Shown: positions 51,425-61,047, counted from the first letter of the stretch. The stretch: 64,000 nucleotides of DNA from Sedimentitalea todarodis (GCF_032595355.1 NZ_JASMWN010000012.1:94663-158662), one strand, 5' to 3'. Program-made: numbers and translations. Notes: generated by a model from the sequence alone, not told the origin.

Positions 51425-52416
51425 ACCCTCTCGATGATCTTGTCGCCAAACAGACCCTGCGGACGGAACAGCAGGAACAGCAGCGCCAGCACATAGGCGA
51501 ACCAGTTTTCCGTAGCGCCGCCCACCATCGGGCCAATCGCGAATTCAAACAGCTTTTCACCGACCCCGATGATAAGCCCGCCGACAATAGCGCCCGGGAT
51601 CGAGGTGAACCCGCCCAGCATCAGAACCGGCAACGCCTTGAGCGCGATCAGCGAAAGGCTGAACTGCACACCCGACTTGGTGCCCCACATGATCCCTGCA
51701 ACCAGGGCCACGATCCCGGCCAGCGACCAGACCAGCACCCAGATGTAGTTCAGCGAAATACCCACCGACAGCGCCGCCTGATGGTCATCGGCCACGGCAC
51801 GCAAGGCGCGCCCCTGCTTGGTGTACTGGCTGAACAGCATCAGCGCGATCACCAGAAGCGCCGCGATCACGCTGGCCACGATGTCAAGATTGTCGATGAA
51901 GAAGCCATAGCCGAATATCTCGTAGGTGACTGCATCGATGGTCTCGTTGATCCCCTGCGGCAGCCCCACATCCAGCTTCTTGATCTCCGACCCCCACATG
52001 AGGTCGCTCAGACCTTCGAGGAAATAGGCCAGCCCGATGGTGGCCATGAACAGGATGATCGGCTCCTGGTTGACCAGATGCCCCATCACGAATTTCTGCA
52101 CCGCCATCGCCAGCAGCACCATGACCCCAACGGTCAGCATGATCGCGAACAGTGCCGGGACATGCCAGCCGAAATGGTGAATGTCCGTGCCGAATATGGC
52201 GTTGATCAGATGCGAAAACGGCACCTGCCCCTCCATGATCCCGACCAGCGTCATAGCGGCAAAGAGCGCCATGACGCCCTGCGCAAAGTTGAAAATCCCG
52301 GACGCCTTGAAGATCAGCACAAATCCCAATGCCACCAGCGAATAGAGCACGCCGGACATCAGGCCGTTCAAAAAGACCTCCATCCCGAAAATCATCTGTT
52401 CAGGCATGTGCCGCAC
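51421..52416 (-). CDS. livH: Liv-type ABC transporter permease LivH
   Basis: First membrane subunit, 331 residues with about eight hydrophobic segments. Family motifs: LMSGVLYSLVALGFVLIFKASG and GRALRAVADDHQAALSVGI, followed by LALLFLLFRPQGLFG at the C terminus. An in-frame start 9 bases in (MPEQM) is equally possible. Its stop overlaps the small 87-residue gene by 4 bases. Confidence 0.94.
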   Translation of the reverse strand: MRHMPEQMIFGMEVFLNGLMSGVLYSLVALGFVLIFKASGIFNFAQGVMALFAAMTLVGIMEGQVPFSHLINAIFGTDIHHFGWHVPALFAIMLTVGVMVLLAMAVQKFVMGHLVNQEPIILFMATIGLAYFLEGLSDLMWGSEIKKLDVGLPQGINETIDAVTYEIFGYGFFIDNLDIVASVIAALLVIALMLFSQYTKQGRALRAVADDHQAALSVGISLNYIWVLVWSLAGIVALVAGIMWGTKSGVQFSLSLIALKALPVLMLGGFTSIPGAIVGGLIIGVGEKLFEFAIGPMVGGATENWFAYVLALLFLLFRPQGLFGDKIIERV

Positions 52417-52439
52417 TCCCTTTCATCGCCCGCGCCGGT

Positions 52440-53258
52440 TCAGTCATGGCTCACCCCCAAATAGGCATCGATCACATCCTGGTTGCTGCGCACCTCGTCC
52501 GGTGTGCCATCGCCGATCTTCTTGCCGTAGTCCATCACCACGACCCGGTCGCTCAGGTCCATGACCACGCCCATGTCGTGTTCGATCAGCGCGATGGTGG
52601 TGCCGAATTCGTCATTCACATCCAGGATAAAGCGGCTCATGTCCTCTTTCTCCTCGACATTCATTCCCGCCATCGGCTCGTCCAGCAACAACAGCGTCGG
52701 CTCCGCCGCTAGCGCCCGGGCCAGCTCGACCCGCTTTTTCAACCCGTAGGGCAGGCGTGACACCGGGGTTTTGCGGATATGCTGGATCTCGAGAAAATCG
52801 ATGACCTTCTCGGCAATGTCCCGGTTCGCGGTTTCTTCCGCCTCGGCCTTGCCCTTCCACAGTGCCTGAGACAACAGCCCGGTCTTCATCTGTGTCAGCC
52901 GCCCGGTCATCACGTTGTCCAGAACGCTCATGCCCTCGAACAGCGCAATGTTCTGAAACGTGCGCGCGATACCCTGACGCGCCACTTCATAGGGTCGCAT
53001 CTGCGGACGGCGCGACCCCTTGTACCAGACCTCGCCTTCCTGCGGCACGTAGAACCCCGAAATCACGTTCAGCATCGAAGACTTGCCGGCCCCGTTGGGG
53101 CCAATGATCGCGCGGATCTCTCCTTCGCGGATGTCGAAACTGATATCGGTGATCGCCGTCACGCCGCCAAATCGCAGGGTGATGTTCTTCATTTCCATCA
53201 CCACGCCGCCGATCTTGCGGCCGTCCTCGGTCACGTATCCTTCGGATGCATCAAGCAT
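52440..53258 (-). CDS. livG: Liv-type ABC transporter ATPase LivG
   Basis: ATP-binding subunit of 272 residues. Walker A GPNGAGKSSMLNVI, a signature helix in the variant form SRLPYGLKKRVELARAL, and Walker B PTLLLLDEPMAGM. The longer C-terminal part is the LivG type. The start at 53258 follows AAGGA; the frame is open upstream without homology. It lies 24 bases before livH and about 90 bases after the long acyl-CoA ligase gene. Confidence 0.94.
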   Translation of the reverse strand: MLDASEGYVTEDGRKIGGVVMEMKNITLRFGGVTAITDISFDIREGEIRAIIGPNGAGKSSMLNVISGFYVPQEGEVWYKGSRRPQMRPYEVARQGIARTFQNIALFEGMSVLDNVMTGRLTQMKTGLLSQALWKGKAEAEETANRDIAEKVIDFLEIQHIRKTPVSRLPYGLKKRVELARALAAEPTLLLLDEPMAGMNVEEKEDMSRFILDVNDEFGTTIALIEHDMGVVMDLSDRVVVMDYGKKIGDGTPDEVRSNQDVIDAYLGVSHD

Positions 53259-53348
53259 CACAGCGTCCTTTCCTGTTCGGGCAATCCGCACCGTCACGGG
53301 ACGGCGGGCGGGGCGATGACCGAAGGTCAAGCGTCGTCCTTCCGGCCC

Positions 53349-55322
53349 TCATTCCGCTGCCACTTTCTGCGGGACAACCGGCACAACCTTGGCATCGCGG
53401 ATCTCCAGCGTCGCCTTGATCGCGCCCTTGCGCCCATCCTCATAGGTCACTTCCGTCACCGTACTGACCTTGGGAGACCCGTCATAAAGCGCCTGCACGA
53501 TATCGGCGTATTTGTCCTCGACGATCCGGCGGCGCACCTTGCGGGTACGGGTCAACTCGCCATCATCGGCGTCGAGTTCCTTGTGCAGAACCACGAACCG
53601 GTGGACCTGGCAGCCCGACAGCATCGAATCCTCCGCAACCGACAGGTTGACCTCTTCCACATGGCTCTGGATCGTGTCCATCACCTGCGGATGCCCGGCC
53701 AGTTCCTGATAGGACGCATAGGCGACATTGTTCCGTTCCGCCCAGTTGCCGACAGCAGACAGATCGATATTGATAAAGGCTGTGCACTCGTCGCGACCAT
53801 TGCCAAAGACCACGGCTTCCAGCACGTTGGGATAGAATTTCAGCTTGTTTTCAACGTATTTCGGCGCAAACAGGCTGCCATCCGCCATCTTGCCCACGTC
53901 CTTGGCGCGGTCGATGATCCGCAGGTGCCCGGTATGTTCCTCAATGAACCCGGCATCACCCGTCGCAACCCAACCTTCGGCATCCTTGGTATCCGCGGTG
54001 CTCTCCGGATTCTTGTAGTATTCGACAAACACCCCGGCGCTGCGATAGAACACTTCGCCATTGTCCGCGATCTTCAACTCGACACCGGGGCTTGGCACTC
54101 CCACCGTGTCCGACCGCACCTGCCCGTCCGGCTGCGCGGTAATGAACACGGTTGCTTCGGTCTGTCCGTAAAGCTGTTTCAGGTTGATTCCGAGCGAACG
54201 GTAGAAATCGAAAATCTCGGGTCCAATCGCCTCGCCCGCGGTATACCCGACCCGCACCCTTGAGAATCCCAGCGTGTTCTTCAGCGGTCCATAGACCAGC
54301 TTGTCACCGATCTGGTACTTGAGACGATCGGCAAAGCTCACCGGTTTGCCATCCAGGATATCGGGGCCAACCTTGCGCGCATGGGCCATGTAGGTGTCAA
54401 ACATCCGCTTCTTCAGCGGGCTGGCATCCTCCATCCGGATCATCACATTGGTCAGTTGCGTTTCAAACACACGCGGTGGCGCAAAGTAGTAGGTCGGCCC
54501 GATCTCGCGCAGATCCGTCATCATGGTTTCCGGACTTTCCGGGCAGTTCACGCAAAAGCCGCACCAATAGGCCTGCCCGATGGAAAAGATGAAATCGCCC
54601 ACCCAGGCCATCGGCAGATAAGCGAGAATTTCGTCTGTCTGACGCAGATTGTCGAAGTCGGCTGAACTGCGGGCGCTCTCGATCACGTTCCGGTTGGAGA
54701 GCACGACTCCCTTGGGTTTGCCCGTGGTTCCCGATGTATAAAGCATCACGCAGGTGCTGTCATAATCGAGCTTGCCCTGACGGGATTTCAGTTCCTCGAT
54801 GTACTCGTCATAGGCGGCGCGGCCCTGATCCTGCACGTGGCTGTACTGGTGCAACTTCGTATGGTCGTATTTCCGCAAGCCCCGCGGATCCAGATAGATC
54901 AGATGCTCGAACTGATGAAGCTGGTCCTGAACCTCAAGCACCTTGTCGACCTGTTCCTGATCGCCGACAATCACGAATCGAGCACCACAATGGCCCAGCA
55001 CATAGGCCATCTCTTCGGCGTTGGCGTCCTGGTACAACGGGACCGGAACCGCACCGACCATCTCTGCGGCAACCATCGACCAGTAGAGATAGGGCCGGTT
55101 GCGCCCGATTATCGCGATGAAGTCGCCTTCGTTCACGCCCAGGTTGATCAATCCCAGCGCAAGCGCCTCGATCTCGCCTGCGGCGTCCGCCCAGGTCCAG
55201 GTTTGCCAGATCCCGAACTCTTTCTCCCGATACGCGGTTAACGATCCGAATTCGAATACATTGCGATGAAGCAACGCCGGAACGGATTGCAATCCTCCGG
55301 CACCTGTCTGCGACTGAGCCAA
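53349..55322 (-). CDS. Long-chain acyl-CoA synthetase family AMP-binding ligase
   Basis: Adenylate-forming ligase of about 657 residues in the large FadD15/LACS group. It carries MLYTSGTTGKPKGVVLS, LKQLYGQTEATVF, GWVATGDAGFIEEHTGHLRI and the late FAPKYVENKLKFYP. The start is taken as TTG at 55322, behind GGGAGG, giving LAQSQTGAGG at the N terminus; an ATG at 55418 would add 32 residues without homology. It heads the Liv cluster, whose last gene is a second ligase, hinting that the imported compound is activated at once. Confidence 0.9.
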   Translation of the reverse strand: MAQSQTGAGGLQSVPALLHRNVFEFGSLTAYREKEFGIWQTWTWADAAGEIEALALGLINLGVNEGDFIAIIGRNRPYLYWSMVAAEMVGAVPVPLYQDANAEEMAYVLGHCGARFVIVGDQEQVDKVLEVQDQLHQFEHLIYLDPRGLRKYDHTKLHQYSHVQDQGRAAYDEYIEELKSRQGKLDYDSTCVMLYTSGTTGKPKGVVLSNRNVIESARSSADFDNLRQTDEILAYLPMAWVGDFIFSIGQAYWCGFCVNCPESPETMMTDLREIGPTYYFAPPRVFETQLTNVMIRMEDASPLKKRMFDTYMAHARKVGPDILDGKPVSFADRLKYQIGDKLVYGPLKNTLGFSRVRVGYTAGEAIGPEIFDFYRSLGINLKQLYGQTEATVFITAQPDGQVRSDTVGVPSPGVELKIADNGEVFYRSAGVFVEYYKNPESTADTKDAEGWVATGDAGFIEEHTGHLRIIDRAKDVGKMADGSLFAPKYVENKLKFYPNVLEAVVFGNGRDECTAFINIDLSAVGNWAERNNVAYASYQELAGHPQVMDTIQSHVEEVNLSVAEDSMLSGCQVHRFVVLHKELDADDGELTRTRKVRRRIVEDKYADIVQALYDGSPKVSTVTEVTYEDGRKGAIKATLEIRDAKVVPVVPQKVAAE

Positions 55323-55535
55323 GTCTGTTTCCTCCCACAACCGGCCTGTTAACCGGTCCTTGATCGTATTGTCTGCGACCTTGCCGACCACACAACCCGG
55401 CGCAACACTCGGCGTCAACTTTTTCCTGAAGATTTCCTAAACCTTACAAATTGTAACAGCGCACCACTCCGGCTTGACATTCCTTGCGCGCTCGCCGGGA
55501 ATTGGCGGCATTGTAGTGGTCAGGAGGTGCGGAAC

Positions 55536-56135
55536 ATGTCAAAGCCTGTCGTGGAATTCTGGTTCGAGTTCGCCTCGACCTATTCCTATCTGAGCGCCAT
55601 GCGTCTGCCCAGAATGGCCGAGGCTTCGGGTGTAACCGTGCATTGGCGCCCATTTCTTCTGGGGCCGATCTTTGCGGCGCAGGGAATGTCGGACTCACCT
55701 TTCAAGATCTTCCCAACCAAGGGGGCCTATATGTGGCGCGACATCGAACGTCTCGCCGCACGGCAGGGCGTGCCGTTCCGCCGGCTGGAAAGATTTCCCC
55801 AAAACGGCCTGCACGCGGCCCGCATTGCACAGATCGCCCTGCATCGTTCCGAGGGCATCGCCTTTTGCCACAACGTCTATCTCGCTGAATTTGCGGATGG
55901 CAAAGACATCTCTGACCCGGAAACACTTGCCGATTGCGCCGCCCGCGCCGGATTGCCGACCGACATCCTGTCAAATGCCAAAACGCCCGAGAACAAGCTC
56001 GCGTTGCGACATGCGACCGAAGCGGCAGCAGAGCGCGGCGTTTTCGGTGCGCCGAGCTTTCTGGTCGGTGACGAACTGTTCTGGGGCGATGACCGGCTGC
56101 AAGATGCCTTGGACTGGGCCATCCGGCATGGTTAG
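55536..56135 (+). CDS. 2-hydroxychromene-2-carboxylate isomerase family protein (DsbA fold)
   Basis: A 199-residue GST-kappa/DsbA-fold protein without a CxxC motif. It opens SKPVVEFWFEFASTYSYLSA, where the Ser of the S-x-Y-S-Y segment is the usual glutathione-contact site, and ends with GVFGAPSFLVGDELFWGDDR, both NahD hallmarks. NahD isomerises hydroxychromene carboxylate in naphthalene breakdown, but many homologues act on other substrates with glutathione. The start at 55536 has AGGAGG upstream at ideal spacing. The histidine kinase gene begins immediately after its stop. Confidence 0.86.
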   Translation: MSKPVVEFWFEFASTYSYLSAMRLPRMAEASGVTVHWRPFLLGPIFAAQGMSDSPFKIFPTKGAYMWRDIERLAARQGVPFRRLERFPQNGLHAARIAQIALHRSEGIAFCHNVYLAEFADGKDISDPETLADCAARAGLPTDILSNAKTPENKLALRHATEAAAERGVFGAPSFLVGDELFWGDDRLQDALDWAIRHG

Positions 56136-58070
56136 ATGATCCATCCAGGTTCAGAGGAGACCACGGCCATCCCCCCGCGTGCAGATCAGACAAAGGCAAT
56201 GACGACCGCCGGGCTCAACCTGATTGCCCAGGCGCTGTCGATCTATGACAGCGATCTGCGGCTCGCGGTCTGCAACAGGCGGTTTCAGGAAATGTTCGAC
56301 CTGCCTGATCACCTCGTGCAGGTTGGTGCCAGCTTTGAAGAGACCCTTCGCCATATGGCGGACAGGGGAGAGTATGGCGCGGACCACGACATCGAAAGCG
56401 CGGTAAAGCAGCGCGTCGATCAGGCGCTCGCCTTTGAGCCCCACTATGTCGAGCGCGTGCGGCCCAATGGCCAGACCATCTCTATCGAAGGCTCGCCACT
56501 GCCGCAGGGCGGCTGGGTCACGGTCTACACCGATATTACCCGGGCCAAGCGGTCCGAAGCGCTGCTGCGCGCGCGTTCGGAGGAACTGACCGATCAGGTT
56601 CTCACCCATGCCGAGGATCTGGCGGCCACCAATCGCGAACTCGCCGCAACCATCACGGCGCTGGAAGAGGCCAAGCGCCAATTGACCGAGATCGAGGCCC
56701 GAACGCGCCTGACCACCGAAATGATGCCAGCCCATATCGCCCATGTGGATCACGACGGGCGATACACCTATTCCAACCGCCGCCTGTCCAGCGTCATGCC
56801 CGGGCGTCCGCAGGATATTCTCGGCATGCATATCACAGAAGCGCTCGGCGCATCGACCTTCGACCGAATCGAACCGCATCTGAATGCCGCCTACGAGGGC
56901 AAAAGCCCGGTGTTCGAGTTTACCGAGAACCACAGCGCCAGGCGCATTCGCGTGGCCTTTACCCCGGATGGCATCGGCGGAGTCTATATCCTGTCAATGG
57001 ATGTCACCGGCGAAACCCAGGCGCGTGTCGCGCTGCAGCAATCGCGAAGGCGCGCGCTCGCCGCGCAAATGACCAGCGGGCTGGCGCATGATTTCTCGAA
57101 CCTCCTGACCATCATCCTCGGCATGCAGTCCAAACTCGCCCGGATGGACCTGGCACCCGAAGCCGAGGATCTCGTGACCGCGACCCAATCGGCGGCCCGG
57201 CGCGGCGGTCGCCTTCTCAACCGGCTCGCGGACATGACCAGCAGTCGCACCCTGCGCCCGCAGGCGACCGATATGCATGCACTGCTATCTGATCTCAAGT
57301 TGCTGGCAACACCAAGCCTGCCGCAGGCTGTCGGCCTTACCGTGCTTGATAACATGCCGGATGAGACGCTGCTGCTCGACGCGGGCATATTGCAGGACGC
57401 ACTCCTGAACCTCATCCTGAACGCCCGGGATGCCTGTGGCACCACCGGTCAGATCACTATCAGCGCTCATTGCATCGACCAGACCTGGATCGAGATCACC
57501 GCAACCGATACCGGCCCCGGATTCTCCGGCGACGCGCTCAAGCATGCGCTGAACCCCTTTTTTACGACAAAGGGCGGCGAAGGCAGCGGGCTGGGCCTGC
57601 CGATGGTCTATGACATGACCAAGCTCGCGGGCGGCGATCTGCAACTGGCCAACACCTTGACCGGTGCCAGCGTCACACTGCGCCTGCCCTATCGCGCAGC
57701 GCCCACAACGAGCGGTGGACTCACTCTGCTTGTCGAAGACAGCGAGGCCCTGCGCGCCACCTTTCGCGACATGCTGATCGAACTTGGTCACGCCGTGATC
57801 GAGGCAACCACAGTGGACGAGGCCACCGCCCTGACCGCAGATATCGACGATATCGCGCTGGTCCTCTCCGACATCAATCTGCGCGGTGGCGGCAACGGGC
57901 TCGACCTTCTGGACAGGCTGGTATCCAGCGACCTGCCCTGTATCCTGATGACGTCACTGCCCCCTGACGATCCGCTTCACGCCGCCGCCCTTGCCCGCGC
58001 TCCGGTCCTGCGCAAACCATTTTCCGCCGCCCAACTCGCGGCGTTGATCCAACCCGAGGCCACCGCATGA
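56136..58070 (+). CDS. Hybrid sensor histidine kinase (PAS-PAS-HisKA-HATPase-REC)
   Basis: Soluble hybrid kinase of 644 residues with no membrane helix. Order: PAS_7-like domain (about 20-130), coiled coil (about 145-200), second PAS (about 205-300), HisKA with the H-box LAHDFSNLL (phospho-His near residue 313), HATPase with NLILNARDAC, DTGPGFSG and GSGLGLPMVYDM, and a C-terminal receiver with LLVEDSE and DINLRGGGNG. The ATG follows the previous stop directly. The partner response regulator overlaps by four bases. Signal unknown; PAS domains may bind a cofactor or ligand. Confidence 0.92.
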   Translation: MIHPGSEETTAIPPRADQTKAMTTAGLNLIAQALSIYDSDLRLAVCNRRFQEMFDLPDHLVQVGASFEETLRHMADRGEYGADHDIESAVKQRVDQALAFEPHYVERVRPNGQTISIEGSPLPQGGWVTVYTDITRAKRSEALLRARSEELTDQVLTHAEDLAATNRELAATITALEEAKRQLTEIEARTRLTTEMMPAHIAHVDHDGRYTYSNRRLSSVMPGRPQDILGMHITEALGASTFDRIEPHLNAAYEGKSPVFEFTENHSARRIRVAFTPDGIGGVYILSMDVTGETQARVALQQSRRRALAAQMTSGLAHDFSNLLTIILGMQSKLARMDLAPEAEDLVTATQSAARRGGRLLNRLADMTSSRTLRPQATDMHALLSDLKLLATPSLPQAVGLTVLDNMPDETLLLDAGILQDALLNLILNARDACGTTGQITISAHCIDQTWIEITATDTGPGFSGDALKHALNPFFTTKGGEGSGLGLPMVYDMTKLAGGDLQLANTLTGASVTLRLPYRAAPTTSGGLTLLVEDSEALRATFRDMLIELGHAVIEATTVDEATALTADIDDIALVLSDINLRGGGNGLDLLDRLVSSDLPCILMTSLPPDDPLHAAALARAPVLRKPFSAAQLAALIQPEATA

Positions 58071-58768
58071 GTGAACCGCTTGTCACCATTCTCGACGACG
58101 AACCCGAAATCCGTCAGATGCTGGGCGAGGTACTGACAGAGGCCGGTTTTCGCACCCAGAGCTTTGCGCGCGCCCGCGAGTTCGAGGCGGCACTGAAACA
58201 TGTCACACCGGACGTCTGCCTTGTCGATCTTTCCCTGCCCGACACCGACGGGCTTGCGCTGGTGCATCGCCTGGCGCTCGAACAGGGTGCGTCGGTCATC
58301 ATCATCTCGGGCCGGGCACAGGTGCAGGACCGGGTGGCGGGACTCGAGCTCGGCGCTGACGACTACATCACCAAGCCCTTCGACCCGGCCGAAGTCGTGG
58401 CCCGCATCCGCGCCCGCCTGCGCAGCAATCGCGCCACGCCCAAAGCCGGCAACACCGCGCGATTCAATGGCTGGACCGCGCATTTCGAACGCTACACGCT
58501 TGAAAACGCCACAGGCGATGAAACCACTTTTTCCCATGCCGAGGCCGAGGTTCTGCGTCTGTTTCTGGACAGCCCGAAGCGCCTGATCAGCCGTGCCCAG
58601 ATGCAGGAGAGCCTTGGGGGTGCTGCGGGCGAGAGTTTTGACCGCGCGATGGATGTGCGCATCTCGCGCCTGCGCACGAAACTTGGCGAGGACCCCAAGA
58701 ACCCGCGCCTGATCAAGACGATCTATGGTGCCGGTTACATCTTTCTGGGAGATGTCAGTTGGAGCTGA
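58067..58768 (+). CDS. OmpR/PhoB family response regulator
   Basis: A 233-residue regulator. The receiver (about 1-120) shows DDEPE, phosphoacceptor Asp in CLVDLSLPDTDG, and the Lys in YITKPFDP. The winged helix (about 135-230) has the typical RLISRAQMQE and MDVRISRLRTKLGEDP ... IKTIYGAGYIFL. The ATGA overlap with the kinase gene marks it as the partner. Target genes are unknown. Confidence 0.94.
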   Translation: MSEPLVTILDDEPEIRQMLGEVLTEAGFRTQSFARAREFEAALKHVTPDVCLVDLSLPDTDGLALVHRLALEQGASVIIISGRAQVQDRVAGLELGADDYITKPFDPAEVVARIRARLRSNRATPKAGNTARFNGWTAHFERYTLENATGDETTFSHAEAEVLRLFLDSPKRLISRAQMQESLGGAAGESFDRAMDVRISRLRTKLGEDPKNPRLIKTIYGAGYIFLGDVSWS

Positions 58769-58825
58769 CGGCCGAGATGCACTTTGCCTCTTGCCGGGTC
58801 AGAATGCTCGGAATACGCATTGCCC

Positions 58826-59053
58826 ATGGCCGTCTGTCTGCTTTATCGCCAAACACCCTGTCGTGCGCCTCGCTTCTATCGCGTCGAAATCGCGATGAAC
58901 CTTTTTGGCGAGGTATCGGTGCTGCGTGAATGGGGCGTGGCCCGTGGGCGCGGACATGGCGTGATCAATGTCTACGGGAATTTGCGCGACGCGTCGCGTG
59001 CGGCGGATCACCATCGCAATCGTGCTCTTGGTCGCGGTTACGCCAGAGCCTGA
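58826..59053 (+). CDS. Stand-alone WGR domain protein
   Basis: A 75-residue basic protein that is essentially a single WGR domain: RFYRVEIAMNLFGEVSVLREWG followed by the basic GRG and NVY segments and a C-terminal helix ending RGYARA. The namesake Trp-Gly-Arg reads WGV here (residues 36-38). WGR domains bind nucleic acid ends, best known in PARP1. The start at 58826 gives the usual N terminus but lacks a strong ribosome site. It is easy to overlook between the regulator and lrp genes. Function unknown. Confidence 0.75.
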   Translation: MAVCLLYRQTPCRAPRFYRVEIAMNLFGEVSVLREWGVARGRGHGVINVYGNLRDASRAADHHRNRALGRGYARA

Positions 59054-59145
59054 CCGCGCATTTGCGGCCTCGCATTGAGCGAACTGCGGCCGCCCGGAAC
59101 CTTGCACCATGGTCGGCAAAGCAAGCCAATCAAGCCGCGCGATAT

Positions 59146-59604
59146 TCAAACCGGCAACGCCGTGGTCTTGAACACAGTGCGCAGGGCAAAGCTGCTCTGC
59201 ATTTGCGCCACGCCTGGCAATCGTGCCAGAAATTGCCGGTGAATCCGTGCGAAATCTTCGGTGTTCTCGGCAACCACCTTGAGCAGGTAATCCGCAGTGC
59301 CCGCCATCAGGTGACATTCCAGCACATCGGGAATCCGCGCCACCGCCTTTTCAAAGGCATCCAGAACTTCATCCGCCTGCCCCTGCAATGTGATCTCGAC
59401 GAACACTGTCGTTCCCACGCCCATCTTGCGTGCATCCAGCAAGGCAACATAGTTGCGGATGTATCCCTCGGCATCCAATCGTTGGACCCGCCGGTGACAG
59501 GCCGAGGGAGACAGGTTTACCTTTTCTGACAGATCGGAATTTGAGATCCGCCCCGACGACTGCAAGACTGTGAGAATTCGCCTGTCGAGCGCGTCCAACC
59601 CCAT
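59146..59604 (-). CDS. Lrp/AsnC family transcriptional regulator
   Basis: A 152-residue leucine-responsive regulator. The N-terminal helix-turn-helix reads LDRRILTVLQSSGRISNSDL and SPSACHRRVQRL, followed by the ligand-binding RAM domain (GTTVFVEITL, VLECHLMAGTADYLLKVV). It is divergent from the alanine dehydrogenase gene. This pairing is widespread in alphaproteobacteria, so it probably activates ald in response to alanine or another amino acid. Confidence 0.93.
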   Translation of the reverse strand: MGLDALDRRILTVLQSSGRISNSDLSEKVNLSPSACHRRVQRLDAEGYIRNYVALLDARKMGVGTTVFVEITLQGQADEVLDAFEKAVARIPDVLECHLMAGTADYLLKVVAENTEDFARIHRQFLARLPGVAQMQSSFALRTVFKTTALPV

Positions 59605-59745
59605 ATTCGCAATGTCCTTGCATGTAGATCCACTTCCTTGGGAGATTATTCGATCACCATGGGGATAGCCAGCAACATTATCACAATCCTTGCGACGATA
59701 TCATCCGATACTTTCATCACACCTGAACTCAACAGAGGATTCGTC

Positions 59746-60861
59746 ATGAAGCTCGGCTGCCCAAAGGAAATCAAACCCCAGGAATTCCGCGTCGGAATAA
59801 CCCCGAATGCCGCGCAGGAAGCTGTCGCGCATGGGCATGCGGTCTTGATCGAGACGCAGGCCGGAGTTGGCGCGGGCTTTGACGACGATGCCTATGTCGC
59901 TGCAGGTGCAACCATCATCGACACGGCGCAAGAGGTGTTTGCAACCGCCGACATGATCGTCAAAGTCAAGGAACCACAGGCCGTCGAACGCAAGATGCTG
60001 CGCCAGGGGCAGTTGCTGTACACCTACCTGCACCTTGCCCCCGACCCGGACCAAACCCGCGATCTGCTCGACAGCGGCTGCACCGCCATCGCCTATGAAA
60101 CCGTAACCGACCGCAGTGGCGGCTTGCCGTTGCTGGCACCAATGTCCGAGGTCGCCGGGCGATTGGCTCCGCAGGTCGGCGCATGGACCCTGCAAAAGGC
60201 CAATGGCGGGCGGGGTGTACTGATGGGCGGCGTGCCCGGAGTCGGCCCGGCCCGCATCATTGTAATCGGCGGCGGAGTCGTCGGAACCCATGCAGCGCGG
60301 ATCGCCGCCGGGATGGGCGCGGATGTTACCGTGCTCGACCGCTCGCTGCCACGTCTGCGCTATCTCGATGATATCTTTGGAAACGTGTTCAACACCGGCT
60401 ATTCAACTGCCGGTCTGATGGCGGAACTGCTTCCGTTGGCCGATATGGTGATCGGTGCGGTTCTGATACCTGGCGCCGCCGCGCCGAAGCTTGTTACGCG
60501 CGCGCAACTGGGCAGTATGAAGCCCGGTGCCGTGCTCGTGGATGTGGCGATAGATCAGGGCGGGTGTTTTGAAACCTCAAGGGCCACCACCCACAATGAT
60601 CCGATTTATGAGATTGATGGTGTCATGCACTATTGCGTCGCCAACATGCCCGGCGCAGTTGCGCGCACGTCGACGATCGCACTCGGCAATGCAACGATGC
60701 CGTTCATGCTGGAGCTTGCTGACAAGGGTTGGAAGAAGGCCTGCGCGGAGGACCCACATCTGTTGGCGGGCCTGAATGTTCATGCGGGCCAATTGACCTA
60801 TGCAGCGGTGGGCGAGGCTCTGGGCATTGATGTCGTCGCGCCCGAGCAGGTGATCGGCTGA
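59746..60861 (+). CDS. ald: Alanine dehydrogenase
   Basis: NAD-dependent L-alanine dehydrogenase (alanine to pyruvate and ammonia), 371 residues, the normal size. MKLGCPKEIKPQEFRVGITP begins the protein. The substrate Lys (MIVKVKEPQ) and the catalytic His (YTYLHLAPD) are present, as is the NAD motif GGGVVGTHAARIAAGMGA with LDRS after it. The start at 59746 follows AGAGGA; the frame extends upstream without homology. Likely controlled by the divergent Lrp-type regulator. Confidence 0.97.
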   Translation: MKLGCPKEIKPQEFRVGITPNAAQEAVAHGHAVLIETQAGVGAGFDDDAYVAAGATIIDTAQEVFATADMIVKVKEPQAVERKMLRQGQLLYTYLHLAPDPDQTRDLLDSGCTAIAYETVTDRSGGLPLLAPMSEVAGRLAPQVGAWTLQKANGGRGVLMGGVPGVGPARIIVIGGGVVGTHAARIAAGMGADVTVLDRSLPRLRYLDDIFGNVFNTGYSTAGLMAELLPLADMVIGAVLIPGAAAPKLVTRAQLGSMKPGAVLVDVAIDQGGCFETSRATTHNDPIYEIDGVMHYCVANMPGAVARTSTIALGNATMPFMLELADKGWKKACAEDPHLLAGLNVHAGQLTYAAVGEALGIDVVAPEQVIG

Positions 60862-60880
60862 CAGCTGCGCTTTGAAGCAT

Positions 60881-60909
60881 GACCTCCATGGCAACGTGGA
60901 GGTCTTGTT
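60881..60909 (+). terminator. Terminator of ald
   Basis: GACCTCCA, 8 bases, TGGAGGTC then TTGTT, 19 bases past ald. Confidence 0.75.
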
Positions 60910-60970
60910 GGCACTGCCGCTACACGTAACGTGGTGACCCTCAATTCGGCGTATGCAGATGAAAAAGGTC

Positions 60971-61047
60971 TGGTAGCGTGAGGCGGACTTGAACCGCCGA
61001 CCCCAGCATTATGAGTGCTGTGCTCTAACCAACTGAGCTATCACGCC
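60971..61047 (-). tRNA. tRNA-Met (CAT), elongator type
   Basis: Cloverleaf of 77 bases with CCA encoded. The acceptor stem is GGCGTGA/TCACGCT with a G-U first pair (as in alphaproteobacterial elongator Met), the D arm is AGCTCAGTTGGTTAGAGC, the anticodon stem is CAGCA/TGCTG around CTCATAA (anticodon CAT), and the T arm contains GTTCAAG. A lysidine-modified Ile-CAT tRNA is less likely but not excluded. Confidence 0.93.

Noticed and set aside
52779..54263. 494-codon plus-strand open frame opposite livG and the acyl-CoA ligase
   Set aside because: It spans two real minus-strand genes and the gap between them, which shows it is a by-product of high GC codon use.
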